Origin: Candidatus Neomarinimicrobiota bacterium
Lineage (GTDB): Bacteria > Fidelibacterota > Marinisomatia > Marinisomatales > S15-B10
Reading direction: 5' to 3'
Assembly (NCBI GenBank): GCA_036476315.1
Contig: JAZGBI010000058.1
Span: 1-38,969, forward strand
Length of the DNA: 38,969 nucleotides
The notes below the pieces were generated by a model. The model saw only the letters and a program-made list of their open reading frames with translations. It did not search any database and was not told the origin of the DNA. The translations under genes were made by a program, and so were the position numbers. The first letter of the stretch is position 1, and each line of letters starts with the position of its first letter. Of this stretch, positions 7,485 through 15,304 are shown piece after piece.

Positions 7485-8360
7485 ATGAAAAGGCTCTCAA
7501 CTTTCTGGTGGATTATCCCTTTTTTCGTTTCCCTTGGCGGAGTTCAAGATTCAGAATATCATATCTGGTCTGATCCACTTGAACACGAGTTTGTCAGCCT
7601 GATTTCCCGAAATGATCTTGGGCGCCAGATCTACCAAGAGATCGTTTCCCGGCTTCGAGAGAACAATGTTCCAGCGGAATTCGTCTACCACACATTTTCT
7701 CACCCTGAGATCAGGATCGAGAGAGAAGTGATTAATCGGCTTCTTCACCCTGTTGAGAATCTGCCTCTCGATCAATATCGAAATCTCTACGTCACAGATG
7801 AGAGAATCACGATGGGTGTGGAATTCTACCAGAAACGGAAAGATCTCATAGGGGCTGTGGCGGATAGTTTTGGGGTTGATCCTTTTCTATTGCTCAGCAT
7901 TGTAGGAATTGAATCAAAGTACGGCACAAACTCCCGCCAATTCCCGGTCTTCAACGCCCTTCACACCATTATCCACACATTCCCGAAGAAGGAGAAATGG
8001 GTGGAGGAGGAAATGATCGAGTATCTTGAATTCTGTTATGAAAATTTTGTTCCTCCTCATACCATCCACGGTTCCTATGCAGGAGCATTCGGTTACGGCC
8101 AGTTCATTTCTTCCAGCTTTAATCGTTTTTCGGTTGATTTCAACGGAGATGGAGTCCGACATCCTTTTGATTGGCCCGATGTCCTCGCAAGTATTGCCAA
8201 CTATCTGGTTCGACATGGATATAAGAAAGGTAGTACTGATTTTTCAGAGAGCTCCCGGAACTGGAGGGCAATCCTCTCCTATAACCCCTCGGCAAGATAT
8301 GCCTCAGCTGTGGTCGAGCTTCGAGGAAAGCTCATTTCAGCCCTCAATGAACAGCATTGA
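7485..8360 (+). CDS. MltB-like lytic murein transglycosylase
   Basis: An envelope enzyme cleaving the MurNAc-GlcNAc bond of peptidoglycan with formation of 1,6-anhydro-MurNAc. The 291-residue protein starts with a hydrophobic signal peptide (about 1-20) and has no lipobox cysteine. The SLT-2/MltB domain shows Val-Gly-Ile-Glu-Ser-Lys-Tyr-Gly, with Glu143 the likely catalytic residue. Further on is Gly-Ala-Phe-Gly-Tyr-Gly-Gln-Phe followed by Phe-Asn-Gly-Asp-Gly-Val and Trp-Pro-Asp-Val-Leu-Ala-Ser-Ile-Ala-Asn-Tyr-Leu, the usual family order. No C-terminal peptidoglycan-binding domain is present. The ATG follows a GAACGAGA stretch. It lies 154 bases from the iron block and 48 bases before the pirin gene. 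Confidence 0.9.
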   Translation: MKRLSTFWWIIPFFVSLGGVQDSEYHIWSDPLEHEFVSLISRNDLGRQIYQEIVSRLRENNVPAEFVYHTFSHPEIRIEREVINRLLHPVENLPLDQYRNLYVTDERITMGVEFYQKRKDLIGAVADSFGVDPFLLLSIVGIESKYGTNSRQFPVFNALHTIIHTFPKKEKWVEEEMIEYLEFCYENFVPPHTIHGSYAGAFGYGQFISSSFNRFSVDFNGDGVRHPFDWPDVLASIANYLVRHGYKKGSTDFSESSRNWRAILSYNPSARYASAVVELRGKLISALNEQH

Positions 8361-8408
8361 TTTCGGGGTGATGGGATGCGCGATCTCAGTTTCATGGAGG
8401 AATGACTC

Positions 8409-9248
8409 ATGATTCGACCGATTACGCAGATTGTACGGGGGATGCCCGCCACTGACGGTTCCGGTGTGAACCTCAGGCGTATTCTCGGAACAGAGGATAT
8501 GGATTACCTGGACCCGTTTCTGCTCCTGGATGAATTCAAAAGTGATAATCCTGATGACTATATAGGGGGTTTTCCCGATCACCCTCACCGTGGCTTTGAG
8601 ACGGTTACCTATCTTATGCATGGGAAATTCAAACACAGGGACTCCAGGGGAAACGAGGGAGTCTTAACGCCGGGGTCTGTTCAATGGATGACTGCCGGAC
8701 GGGGTATCATTCACAGCGAAATGCCGGAGATGAGCGACGGTCTCTTATGGGGATTCCAGCTGTGGGTAAATCTGCCCAAAGAGATGAAAATGATTGAGCC
8801 TCACTACCAGAATATCCCGGCAGACAGAATTCCAGAAGTCAACGCTGATGGCTCCAGGATCAGGATCATTTCCGGCGAATATGGGGACATCAACGGACCC
8901 GCAAAGACCCGGATTCCGGTGGTCTATTTCGATGTCCATCTGGTTGAGATGTCCACATTCGCCCATCCGTTGCCATCCGAAATGAGCGGTTTTTGCTATC
9001 TCTATGAGGGTAAGGCGGAGTTCGGTCCACAAGGTGATACGCGAATGGGAAGAGAGGGTCAGATGATGGTGTTGGGTGATGGGGAATCCGTGCGAATCAG
9101 ATCTGGCAAGAAGACGGCAAGATTCCTTTTCCTCGCGGCACGACCCCTCAATGAGCCAATTGCGAGAGGAGGTCCCTTTGTCATGAATACCGAAAGTGAG
9201 GTTCGCCAGGCATTTCTCGACTACGGGAACGGTACTTTCGATAAGTGA
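8409..9248 (+). CDS. Pirin-family bicupin protein
   Basis: 279 residues with the two-cupin pirin architecture. The metal site of the N-terminal cupin is complete: His-Pro-His-Arg-Gly-Phe-Glu-Thr-Val near residues 58-66 and His-Ser-Glu-Met near 102-105. Asp-Pro-Phe-Leu-Leu-Leu-Asp-Glu-Phe and Thr-Ala-Gly-Arg-Gly-Ile are also typical. The pirin C-terminal domain follows from about residue 165. Bacterial pirins have been reported as quercetinases or enzyme regulators; which applies here cannot be read from sequence. A GGAGGA ribosome binding site lies about 9 bases before the ATG. It is probably transcribed with the upstream transglycosylase gene, without an obvious functional link. Confidence 0.93.
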   Translation: MIRPITQIVRGMPATDGSGVNLRRILGTEDMDYLDPFLLLDEFKSDNPDDYIGGFPDHPHRGFETVTYLMHGKFKHRDSRGNEGVLTPGSVQWMTAGRGIIHSEMPEMSDGLLWGFQLWVNLPKEMKMIEPHYQNIPADRIPEVNADGSRIRIISGEYGDINGPAKTRIPVVYFDVHLVEMSTFAHPLPSEMSGFCYLYEGKAEFGPQGDTRMGREGQMMVLGDGESVRIRSGKKTARFLFLAARPLNEPIARGGPFVMNTESEVRQAFLDYGNGTFDK

Positions 9249-9366
9249 CAGTATGCATGCAAAATCTTGTAGCTATTGGCCAATCTGAGTGCTTCCTGGG
9301 AAGTTAGTTCCGCCCCTCGAACTCCCCCGCACTCTCATTGTGGGGTTATCTAGATGGTAGCTACTT

Positions 9367-9394
9367 GTTCTTTTTGTCTAGATACAAAAAGAAC
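9367..9394. repeat. Perfect 11-bp A/T-tract hairpin
   Basis: GTTCTTTTTGT (9367-9377) is the exact reverse complement of ACAAAAAGAAC (9384-9394), with the 6-nt loop CTAGAT. The stem contains T5 on one arm and A5 on the other, and a further AACCAAAAAG follows, so it could act as a terminator for the plus-strand pirin gene or for the minus-strand rtcB transcript. It sits in the middle of the 377-base non-coding stretch. Confidence 0.75.
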
Positions 9395-9504
9395 CAAAAA
9401 GATCACCGCTGAAAAATCGTCCCGCCCGTGTTGGCAGGAGTTTAATTGATTCCCACGTGCGCAGGCAGCCTCGCCCAAATTATTTTCCAGCCACAGGCCT
9501 TTTG

Positions 9505-9529
9505 GCACTCTTCTGCCTGAGAAGAGTGC
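9505..9529. repeat. Perfect 10-bp hairpin
   Basis: GCACTCTTCT (9505-9514) pairs perfectly with AGAAGAGTGC (9520-9529) around the 5-nt loop GCCTG. No T-run follows on either strand. It lies about 110 bases from the other hairpin and 97 bases past the rtcB stop. Confidence 0.7.
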
Positions 9530-9625
9530 GAAAGAATCCACGGTTTAGACAATCCCACGACGAGAACGAGGTGGACAATCGCGACAAGGTATCACATGCT
9601 AGCTAAGTGACACTCGGGGTCTCGG

Positions 9626-11071
9626 CTATCCCTTGATCACGCCAATGGGTTTGAGTCTTGCCACCTTCAGGGTGATTCCCGCGCCATCCATGACGTCTAC
9701 GACGTCGGAAACATCTTTATAGGCGTGGGGCATCTCCTCGGCAATGGTTCGTTTCCCCCGGGCCATAATCTCCACCCCTCTCGACCGGAGTTCCTCTATC
9801 ATGTTCATCGACCGGCTGATTTTGCTCGACTTGGTCCGGCTCATCATGCGCCCCGCACCATGGCACGAGGAACCGAACGTGTCTGTCATGGCTTTGTCCG
9901 TACCCACACAGAGATACGAATAGCGTCCCATGTCACCAGGGACGAGAACAGGCTGGCCAATAGGTTTGTATTGCTCTGGTAGTTCAGGGTTATTGGGTCC
10001 AAAAGAACGAGTGGCACCTTTCCGGTGGACGCAGACGGTGACAGTGTCTCCGTCGACCTTGTGTTTCTCGAACTTCGCGATGTTATGGCAGATATCGTAA
10101 ATAAGACGCATTCTCAATTCTTCGGGTGATATGGAGAGAGTTTTCATGAATGCCTGTTCGGCTATGTGTTTGATGACCTGGCGGTTGCAGAACGCGAAGT
10201 TTGCTGCCGCCCTCATTGCGCCCAGATAGGAGCGTCCTTCCGGCGACTTGATAGGGGCACACGCCAACTGCCTGTCGGGGAGGTTAACTCCGTACCGTTC
10301 CACGGCCCGCTGGGTTGTTTTCAGATGGTCGTCACAGACCTGATACCCCAGACCCCGAGAGCCGGTATGAATGATCGTCACAATTTGATTCTTCTCCAAT
10401 CCGAATACGGATGCCACATCGTTATTGAATATCTCTTCCACATGGTCTATCTCGAGGAAATGGTTTCCTGAACCCAGAGTTCCGATCTGTTTGCTTCCCC
10501 GCTGTTTTGCACGATCGCTTACCTGCGACGGGTCGGCTCCTTCCAGACAACCCCTTTCCTCGATATAGTCAATATCTTCGCGCGTGCCGTATCCCATCTG
10601 GACCACCCTGCTTGCTCCTTCCGCAATAAGTCTGTCCAATTCGCGATGACTCAGATTGGGAATCGCTCCGTGAGACCCCACGCCGGCAGGAACGTCCCGG
10701 AAGAGCTGGGCCAGAAGAGGTCGGATCCGGTCTTTTACATCCTCGAGCATGAGATTGGTGCTGAGGAGCCTCACACCGCAATTGATGTCGTAGCCTACGC
10801 CGCCCGGAGAGATGACTCCGTCCTCGGAGTCCATGGCCGCTACCCCCCCTATGGGGAATCCGTAACCCCAATGGATGTCAGGCATGGCCAGAGAATACTT
10901 CACAATTCCCGGCAGGTGGGCAACATTTCGGACCTGGTCCACGCAGGGATCGTTTTCAATGGTCCTCATGAGTTTTTTGCTGGCGTAGATACGTCCGGGC
11001 ACGCGCATGTTTCCTCTCTTCGGCACTTCCCAGAGATGTTCGTTTATCTGTCTGAGTTGCCCCATGGTCAT
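9626..11071 (-). CDS. rtcB: RNA-splicing ligase RtcB
   Basis: RtcB joins RNA 2',3'-cyclic phosphate and 5'-hydroxyl ends through a GMP-His intermediate in RNA repair or tRNA splicing. The 481-residue protein is full length. Metal and active-site residues are visible: Gly-Tyr-Asp-Ile-Asn-Cys-Gly-Val-Arg (Asp95, Cys98), Gly-Ser-Gly-Asn-His-Phe (about 200-205), Ile-His-Thr-Gly-Ser-Arg-Gly (234-240), His-Arg-Lys-Gly-Ala-Thr-Arg (349-355) and Ser-Cys-His-Gly-Ala-Gly-Arg with the guanylylated His at 404. The start ATG overlaps the archease stop in an ATGA, so the two are translationally coupled, as fits archease being the RtcB activator. A second ATG two codons in is possible. Confidence 0.96.
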   Translation of the reverse strand: MTMGQLRQINEHLWEVPKRGNMRVPGRIYASKKLMRTIENDPCVDQVRNVAHLPGIVKYSLAMPDIHWGYGFPIGGVAAMDSEDGVISPGGVGYDINCGVRLLSTNLMLEDVKDRIRPLLAQLFRDVPAGVGSHGAIPNLSHRELDRLIAEGASRVVQMGYGTREDIDYIEERGCLEGADPSQVSDRAKQRGSKQIGTLGSGNHFLEIDHVEEIFNNDVASVFGLEKNQIVTIIHTGSRGLGYQVCDDHLKTTQRAVERYGVNLPDRQLACAPIKSPEGRSYLGAMRAAANFAFCNRQVIKHIAEQAFMKTLSISPEELRMRLIYDICHNIAKFEKHKVDGDTVTVCVHRKGATRSFGPNNPELPEQYKPIGQPVLVPGDMGRYSYLCVGTDKAMTDTFGSSCHGAGRMMSRTKSSKISRSMNMIEELRSRGVEIMARGKRTIAEEMPHAYKDVSDVVDVMDGAGITLKVARLKPIGVIKG

Positions 11072-11505
11072 ACGTCAAAAATTATTCGAGCATACCATTT
11101 TTTCCCCGGGTGAAAAGATACCTCAAACTGATGATACGTGATTCCTTTGATCTCCGTGTGCAGATCATGGCGGTCGGGGTCGAAAACTTCCCCCCAGGCC
11201 TCGCCCGTGAGGTTATCACCGTCTGAAAGTTCCAGCCTAAACCTGGAAAAAACCATCTCCTCCCCGTAAAAACGGTGCAACAATTCCTCCAGCCAACTGC
11301 GCATTATCTGTTCCCTGTCCTCACTTGAGAAGGTAATTTGGATGTGATCTTCCGCTTTGACCTTTGATACGTCCGTGATGATGTCAAAGAGAGCTCCTGC
11401 TGCCCTCTCAAGAAGAGTGGGGAAATCGTCTGCGTGAACTTCGATTCCAATGTCGGCCGTGTGATCAATGAGAGAATAACCTTTTTGAGAGACTCTACTT
11501 ACCAT
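11068..11505 (-). CDS. Archease, RtcB cofactor
   Basis: A 145-residue protein of the archease family, which speeds RtcB guanylylation and broadens its NTP use. Family signatures are the N-terminal Asp-His-Thr-Ala-Asp-Ile-Gly-Ile-Glu-Val and the C-terminal His-Asp-Leu-His-Thr-Glu-Ile-Lys-Gly-Ile-Thr-Tyr-His, followed by the closing strand Trp-Tyr-Ala-Arg-Ile-Ile-Phe-Asp-Val. The acidic residues that bind the RtcB metal site are in these blocks. ATG 11505 is preferred over the TTG one codon upstream. The stop overlaps the rtcB start by 4 bases. Confidence 0.95.
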   Translation of the reverse strand: MVSRVSQKGYSLIDHTADIGIEVHADDFPTLLERAAGALFDIITDVSKVKAEDHIQITFSSEDREQIMRSWLEELLHRFYGEEMVFSRFRLELSDGDNLTGEAWGEVFDPDRHDLHTEIKGITYHQFEVSFHPGKKWYARIIFDV

Positions 11506-11611
11506 CAAATCAATTTAGGCTTGGGACCGTTGATTATCAACATTCCAGGGGGAGATTCTCACGGGACACTGGCACTGTACTTTGTACTTTTTAATGAAGC
11601 AATGGAGCCAC

Positions 11612-12547
11612 CTATCGCATCTTAACGAACAGAACTTCAATGGTGGAGACGACCAGATTATCGAAAGCATCGGTCTTGCTCCTGAAGCAGGAGGGATGTT
11701 TGATGATCACGTCGACGTGTGAGGTGTCGGGGATTTCACGGTACAGTACCTTCTTCACTCTGTGTGCGTAGGCTTCCCATAATTCTCGATAGTCGTTCAG
11801 TGACCATCTGTTGAGTTCATCGACATGAATGTTCGTCAAACTCTTCCTCGTGCAGAACTCATCGAGTACTTCCAGCGGAAAGAGAAAATGGCAGTATGGC
11901 ACGGTGATTGACCTATAAGCATGCAGACCCATAGGCGACATATAAAGGGGTCCAAACGCGAGATAAACGAAGCCGCCCTTTCTCACGACCCGTATCGCTT
12001 CACGCAAGACCGCTTCAGGGTCTGAAAAGTGCTCGAAGGACTCGTACGAGAAAATGCAGTCAAAGCTCTCATCCTCGAACCCTAGTTGTTCCGCGTCCAT
12101 CTTCAGAAGCGATACCCCTCGCCTCAATGCTCTCTTGTCAAATCCCTCTGATCGGTGATCTATCGCTGTTGTCACTTTCCCTGAACGCTGAAGAGCATGA
12201 CTCACCATGCCGTCCCAGCATCCCAGTTCCAGGAAATGTCGAATGGTACCCCGTCTTTCTGTCATCTTCGAGAGAAGAGTGAGGATTTCAGCTGACCGTT
12301 CGCGTCCTCTTCTTTCGAGATCGACCGGTCTGTAGCCATATTCAGGCGGAAAAGGGTACCGTCGCTGCAAGAACTCGAGATGATCCGGTTCGAGCCAAGG
12401 GGGAGTATCGCTCGACCTTTCAAATACCTGTCTTGCTTTCTTCATCTTTGCTTTGGAGTAAAGGACAACCGACTTGAAACGCAGGATTCTGAAGATGGGG
12501 AAGTTAATAGCGATTCTCTTGAGGAATGATCTGATTCGGAAGTTCAT
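11612..12547 (-). CDS. Class I SAM-dependent methyltransferase
   Basis: A 311-residue protein with a Rossmann-type methyltransferase core in the middle. Motif I is Leu-Glu-Leu-Gly-Cys-Trp-Asp-Gly near residue 103-110; an acidic Ala-Ile-Asp follows at the end of strand 2, then Asp-Ala-Glu-Gln-Leu, and Phe-Asp-Cys-Ile-Phe-Ser-Tyr-Glu-Ser-Phe-Glu-His. Val-Val-Arg-Lys-Gly-Gly-Phe-Val closes the Methyltransf_11-like fold. The basic N-terminal 60 residues and the C-terminal 100 are not recognisable. The substrate is unknown. It lies 106 bases upstream of archease on the same strand, so it may share a transcript with the RtcB pair; a role in RNA modification is a guess from context only. Confidence 0.85.
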   Translation of the reverse strand: MNFRIRSFLKRIAINFPIFRILRFKSVVLYSKAKMKKARQVFERSSDTPPWLEPDHLEFLQRRYPFPPEYGYRPVDLERRGRERSAEILTLLSKMTERRGTIRHFLELGCWDGMVSHALQRSGKVTTAIDHRSEGFDKRALRRGVSLLKMDAEQLGFEDESFDCIFSYESFEHFSDPEAVLREAIRVVRKGGFVYLAFGPLYMSPMGLHAYRSITVPYCHFLFPLEVLDEFCTRKSLTNIHVDELNRWSLNDYRELWEAYAHRVKKVLYREIPDTSHVDVIIKHPSCFRSKTDAFDNLVVSTIEVLFVKMR

Positions 12548-12653
12548 TCGGTTCCACCTACAGATTCAATCAGGGCAACTGATCCACAGAAATTCGTAGT
12601 TCGAAAAAGGTTTCGCAATTCTTTTCTTCATATTCTCATTGGCATGGTTCCTC

Positions 12654-12682
12654 TTGACATTTAGGAGACCAGACCGTTAATT
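12654..12682 (+). promoter_or_regulatory. Possible sigma70-like promoter for the ECF/barrel pair
   Basis: TTGACA at 12654-12659 is a perfect -35, followed 17 bases later by TTAATT (12677-12682), a mediocre -10. The resulting leader before the GTG at 12804 would be about 115 bases. I searched that leader by eye for cobalamin, TPP, FMN and other vitamin riboswitch signatures and recognised none. Confidence 0.4.
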
Positions 12683-12803
12683 CTCTCGTCGTGAATGCGG
12701 TCGTCAGGATTCCCCACTTGAGACTCCACCGATCCCTTAAGAGAGCTTAGCTGAACCGGAACTGGCGGCAGGAAAAGAGTGATAGACGAATACCGGAGAG
12801 ATA

Positions 12804-13382
12804 GTGTCTGGACGCCTCGCTGAAACCTCTTCGCGACCACGCGCAACCTCGGGGCGTAGCTCAGGAACAACCTATCTCGCCAGAGCCGCCATGTTTACCG
12901 CCCTGGCAGTGGGAAGTGGCTTCGCCCTTCTTCTCGTACCCAACATTGAACTGATTACGTCAATTATTTTCGTCAGTGGTGTTTATCTGGGGCCCCGTGG
13001 GGGAATGATGGTGGGAATCGTGGCGGAGTTCATATTCAGTGCCGCGAATCCCCTGGGATCGGGTCTCGTCTTTCCACCCCTTTTGCTGGGCCAGATTGCC
13101 GGGATGGGCCTCGTGGGATTGATGGGCGGGCTTCTCAGAAAGTCCCTGCTAATGGGAGATCTCTCCCTGGGAAAGCGTCTATTCCTCGGAGCAGCCGGGG
13201 CACTGCTCACGCTTATCTACGATTCGATAACGACCCTCGCTTATCCTGTAGCTGCCGGTTTTGAGGGGAGGCAAACCGTGGCGATCTGGATGGCAGGGAT
13301 AGGATTCACCGTCCTCCACCAGGTATCGAATGCCATCATCTTTTTCACAGCACTTCCACGAGTATTCTCACGAATTGACTGA
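12804..13382 (+). CDS. ECF-transporter S component-like membrane protein
   Basis: A 192-residue integral membrane protein with about five to six hydrophobic segments after a 25-residue hydrophilic basic N terminus. The first helix contains Ala-Arg-Ala-Ala-Met-Phe-Thr-Ala-Leu-Ala-Val, the small-residue face that S components of energy-coupling-factor vitamin transporters use to contact EcfT. The Gly-Pro-Arg-Gly-Gly-Met-Met-Val-Gly loop and the size fit that family. The substrate cannot be told, and no EcfA or EcfT is in the window, so it would depend on a shared module. The GTG start has GGAG five bases upstream. A large outer-membrane barrel gene follows 24 bases later, suggesting a two-membrane uptake route. 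Confidence 0.7.
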   Translation: MSGRLAETSSRPRATSGRSSGTTYLARAAMFTALAVGSGFALLLVPNIELITSIIFVSGVYLGPRGGMMVGIVAEFIFSAANPLGSGLVFPPLLLGQIAGMGLVGLMGGLLRKSLLMGDLSLGKRLFLGAAGALLTLIYDSITTLAYPVAAGFEGRQTVAIWMAGIGFTVLHQVSNAIIFFTALPRVFSRID

Positions 13383-13406
13383 GAGAACTCGCTCGCCAGT
13401 AGAATC

Positions 13407-15173
13407 TTGAGAAACTTAATAACGGCTCTCCTTTTCCTCCTGTCAACTTCCTTCGCCACTGACAGTACCAGCTCGCTTGACACTGCTTGGGAAACAGATG
13501 CGCTGAGCTTTCTCCCTTTCGAATGGAGTGGCCACTGGGGAATATATCATCACCACGGTTTCCCAGGCTGGGGAATGGATGCAACGGACGGATTGACTTT
13601 TTTCGATGGAACATTCATTCTCTGGCCTTTGAGATACGCTTTCCCTTCTTTGGACACGTCTGCAGAAAACCAGAATGAGCCGGGTGTCCACAGTGCCCTT
13701 ATGTACCGAAGAGGGGACTACTTTCTGGACGAGTTCTCGTTTGACATCAATTCTCTTAGAGAAGAGGGTGGGTCGGTTCGATTTGAGGCGCTCAAGCGGA
13801 ATTTCGAGGATCAGTACGGGCTGCTGGGCTTCCCGGGACTACCTGGCGGTACGATTCAGCAAAACTACCGGCTCCTGATGAAAATCCCGGGGGAATCCGA
13901 TGAGGTATGGAACATCTCCTCAGCCTATTTCAAAACGACTGATGCTGTTCCCGTACCATCCGAATCGGGCTGGGAGAAGGGAGCAACCAGGCGTGACAGG
14001 ATCATCGCAAGTGGCTTGGGTTATACCAGAAACGGCCAGCAACTCGAAGCCTCAGCCTTTTCTCAGCGGCTGAAACTTGAAAGCCTATCATCTGCCCCTG
14101 ATTGGTCGGCAGATCTCATCGCGTACAAACTTCGCTACTTTTCTTCACACCCTGTGGGTGTCGACGCACAAAGATTTCTTCGGATCTCGGGAAAGTACTC
14201 CATTCTCAGTTCAGACAGTCTGGATAATCGATCTCGATTGGCAGTCGCCGCAGCGGCGGGTTTTTGGACACAGGTGCGGAAATACGAGTTTACGATGGCA
14301 CTGGGAGGAGCCTTTGTTTCACCAGACCGGCGAGGACTTCTTTTCGACGGCAGGGTGGACTATTCTCTCACCAGTTCCGACACATTTTCGTTAACAGTAA
14401 TTCATTGGCTACATGCTCTCCCGTTTCAGTACAGCGGAGGAGGCGTTCCCGAGTGGCCGGCGGACAAATACAACGTACTGCGATCGGACTCTTCGGCAAT
14501 AAGTCAGAGCCGGACAGTGCTCCAGATAACCGCCCGTCACCGGTCTTCCCGTATGAAGACCAGAGTGGGACTATTTGGCTCACGGGCGGACCCTCACTAC
14601 TATTTTGAAAAAAGAGAGTATATCGATTATCGCTCAATGTTTGCCTACCAGCTCGACCCGCAAAAGATGTCATCTGATGGAGTTGGTGGTGTCTTTTGGC
14701 AAACTCAGCTCAACTATTTCCGGAGTTGGTGGTTGCAAGGGAGCGGAGTAAGCTTGTTTGAGAACAAGCAGGGTTGGGGCAGCGGGGTTCAGCACGAAGG
14801 AAGCATAGGCCTCTTGTTTCGCGAGTCGCTTTTTGGTGAGAATCTGGACCTGCGTGTGAGGTTCTGGACGAATTTCTGGGTTGGACGGAATTCGTATGTG
14901 TGGGATCCTCTTTTGAAGCTTGGATACTATGATGACACTGTCGTTCCTTCCCAGGATAACGCGGCAGTGGCAAATGTCGAGTTCAAGGGGGTGATTTCAA
15001 CTTTTGAGATTTCCTTTACCATGAGGAATCTCCTCTATGCGGGCCGGACGTTGATTCGGAGTTTCACGGGTGATTTTCTAACGGAGGATCAGCTCTCATT
15101 TTCTGCCACACCCCTGTTTCCCGCGGCGGGACGTCTGGCCTTCGTGACGATCCGTTGGCACTTCATGAACTAG
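13407..15173 (+). CDS. Outer-membrane beta-barrel protein (plug-less TonB-receptor-like or porin)
   Basis: A 588-residue secreted protein with a short signal peptide ending near Ser-Phe-Ala (about 1-17). The rest is rich in alternating aromatic and polar residues with short turns, as in transmembrane beta strands. It ends Phe-Val-Thr-Ile-Arg-Trp-His-Phe-Met-Asn, close to the aromatic terminal strand of TonB-dependent receptors and porins. No N-terminal plug domain or TonB box is evident, so it may be a barrel-only relative. The TTG start is chosen because it gives the signal peptide directly; the ribosome binding site is weak. Pairing with the ECF S component suggests uptake of a small cofactor. 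The specific function is unknown. Confidence 0.75.
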   Translation: MRNLITALLFLLSTSFATDSTSSLDTAWETDALSFLPFEWSGHWGIYHHHGFPGWGMDATDGLTFFDGTFILWPLRYAFPSLDTSAENQNEPGVHSALMYRRGDYFLDEFSFDINSLREEGGSVRFEALKRNFEDQYGLLGFPGLPGGTIQQNYRLLMKIPGESDEVWNISSAYFKTTDAVPVPSESGWEKGATRRDRIIASGLGYTRNGQQLEASAFSQRLKLESLSSAPDWSADLIAYKLRYFSSHPVGVDAQRFLRISGKYSILSSDSLDNRSRLAVAAAAGFWTQVRKYEFTMALGGAFVSPDRRGLLFDGRVDYSLTSSDTFSLTVIHWLHALPFQYSGGGVPEWPADKYNVLRSDSSAISQSRTVLQITARHRSSRMKTRVGLFGSRADPHYYFEKREYIDYRSMFAYQLDPQKMSSDGVGGVFWQTQLNYFRSWWLQGSGVSLFENKQGWGSGVQHEGSIGLLFRESLFGENLDLRVRFWTNFWVGRNSYVWDPLLKLGYYDDTVVPSQDNAAVANVEFKGVISTFEISFTMRNLLYAGRTLIRSFTGDFLTEDQLSFSATPLFPAAGRLAFVTIRWHFMN

Positions 15174-15249
15174 GAAACACATCCACAGTCCGTAACGATC
15201 TCTGAGGTATCTCACCACTCCCCTTCGTCGAGAAAGCACGGCTTTTGAC

Positions 15250-15278
15250 TTGACATGCTATAAGGGTCAAGATAAATT
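15250..15278 (+). promoter_or_regulatory. Sigma70-like promoter of the large housekeeping gene run
   Basis: A perfect -35 TTGACA (15250-15255) is separated by exactly 17 bases from TAAATT (15273-15278), a fair -10. An overlapping TTGACT lies five bases earlier. The predicted start of transcription is some 20 bases before the GTG of the NlpC/P60 gene, and the eleven downstream genes have few gaps, so this may drive most of 15305-26703. Confidence 0.55.
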
Positions 15279-15304
15279 CAGCCGGTTTTGATGGTGCGGT
15301 CCAA

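Larger units (their letters stand above)
9249..9625. other. Hairpin-rich non-coding stretch between convergent genes
   Basis: These 377 bases separate pirin (plus) from rtcB (minus) and hold no convincing gene. Two strong perfect hairpins are present (listed separately), plus a poly-A/T-rich segment and the motif TCTAGAT, which occurs near 9350 and again within the first hairpin loop region. A 63-codon minus-strand frame (9350-9541) runs across both hairpins; its protein has no recognisable domain and is better explained as a by-product of the repeat. The block looks like a single imported or dispersed intergenic element acting as a bidirectional boundary. Confidence 0.55.

Noticed and set aside
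9350-9541. 63-codon minus-strand ORF
   Set aside because: It spans both perfect hairpins and its peptide has no recognisable domain or clear ribosome binding site; it looks like a by-product of the repeat element.
12548-12803. Vitamin riboswitch upstream of the ECF S component
   Set aside because: I looked for cobalamin, TPP, FMN and similar core motifs by eye and found none. A covariance-model scan would decide.
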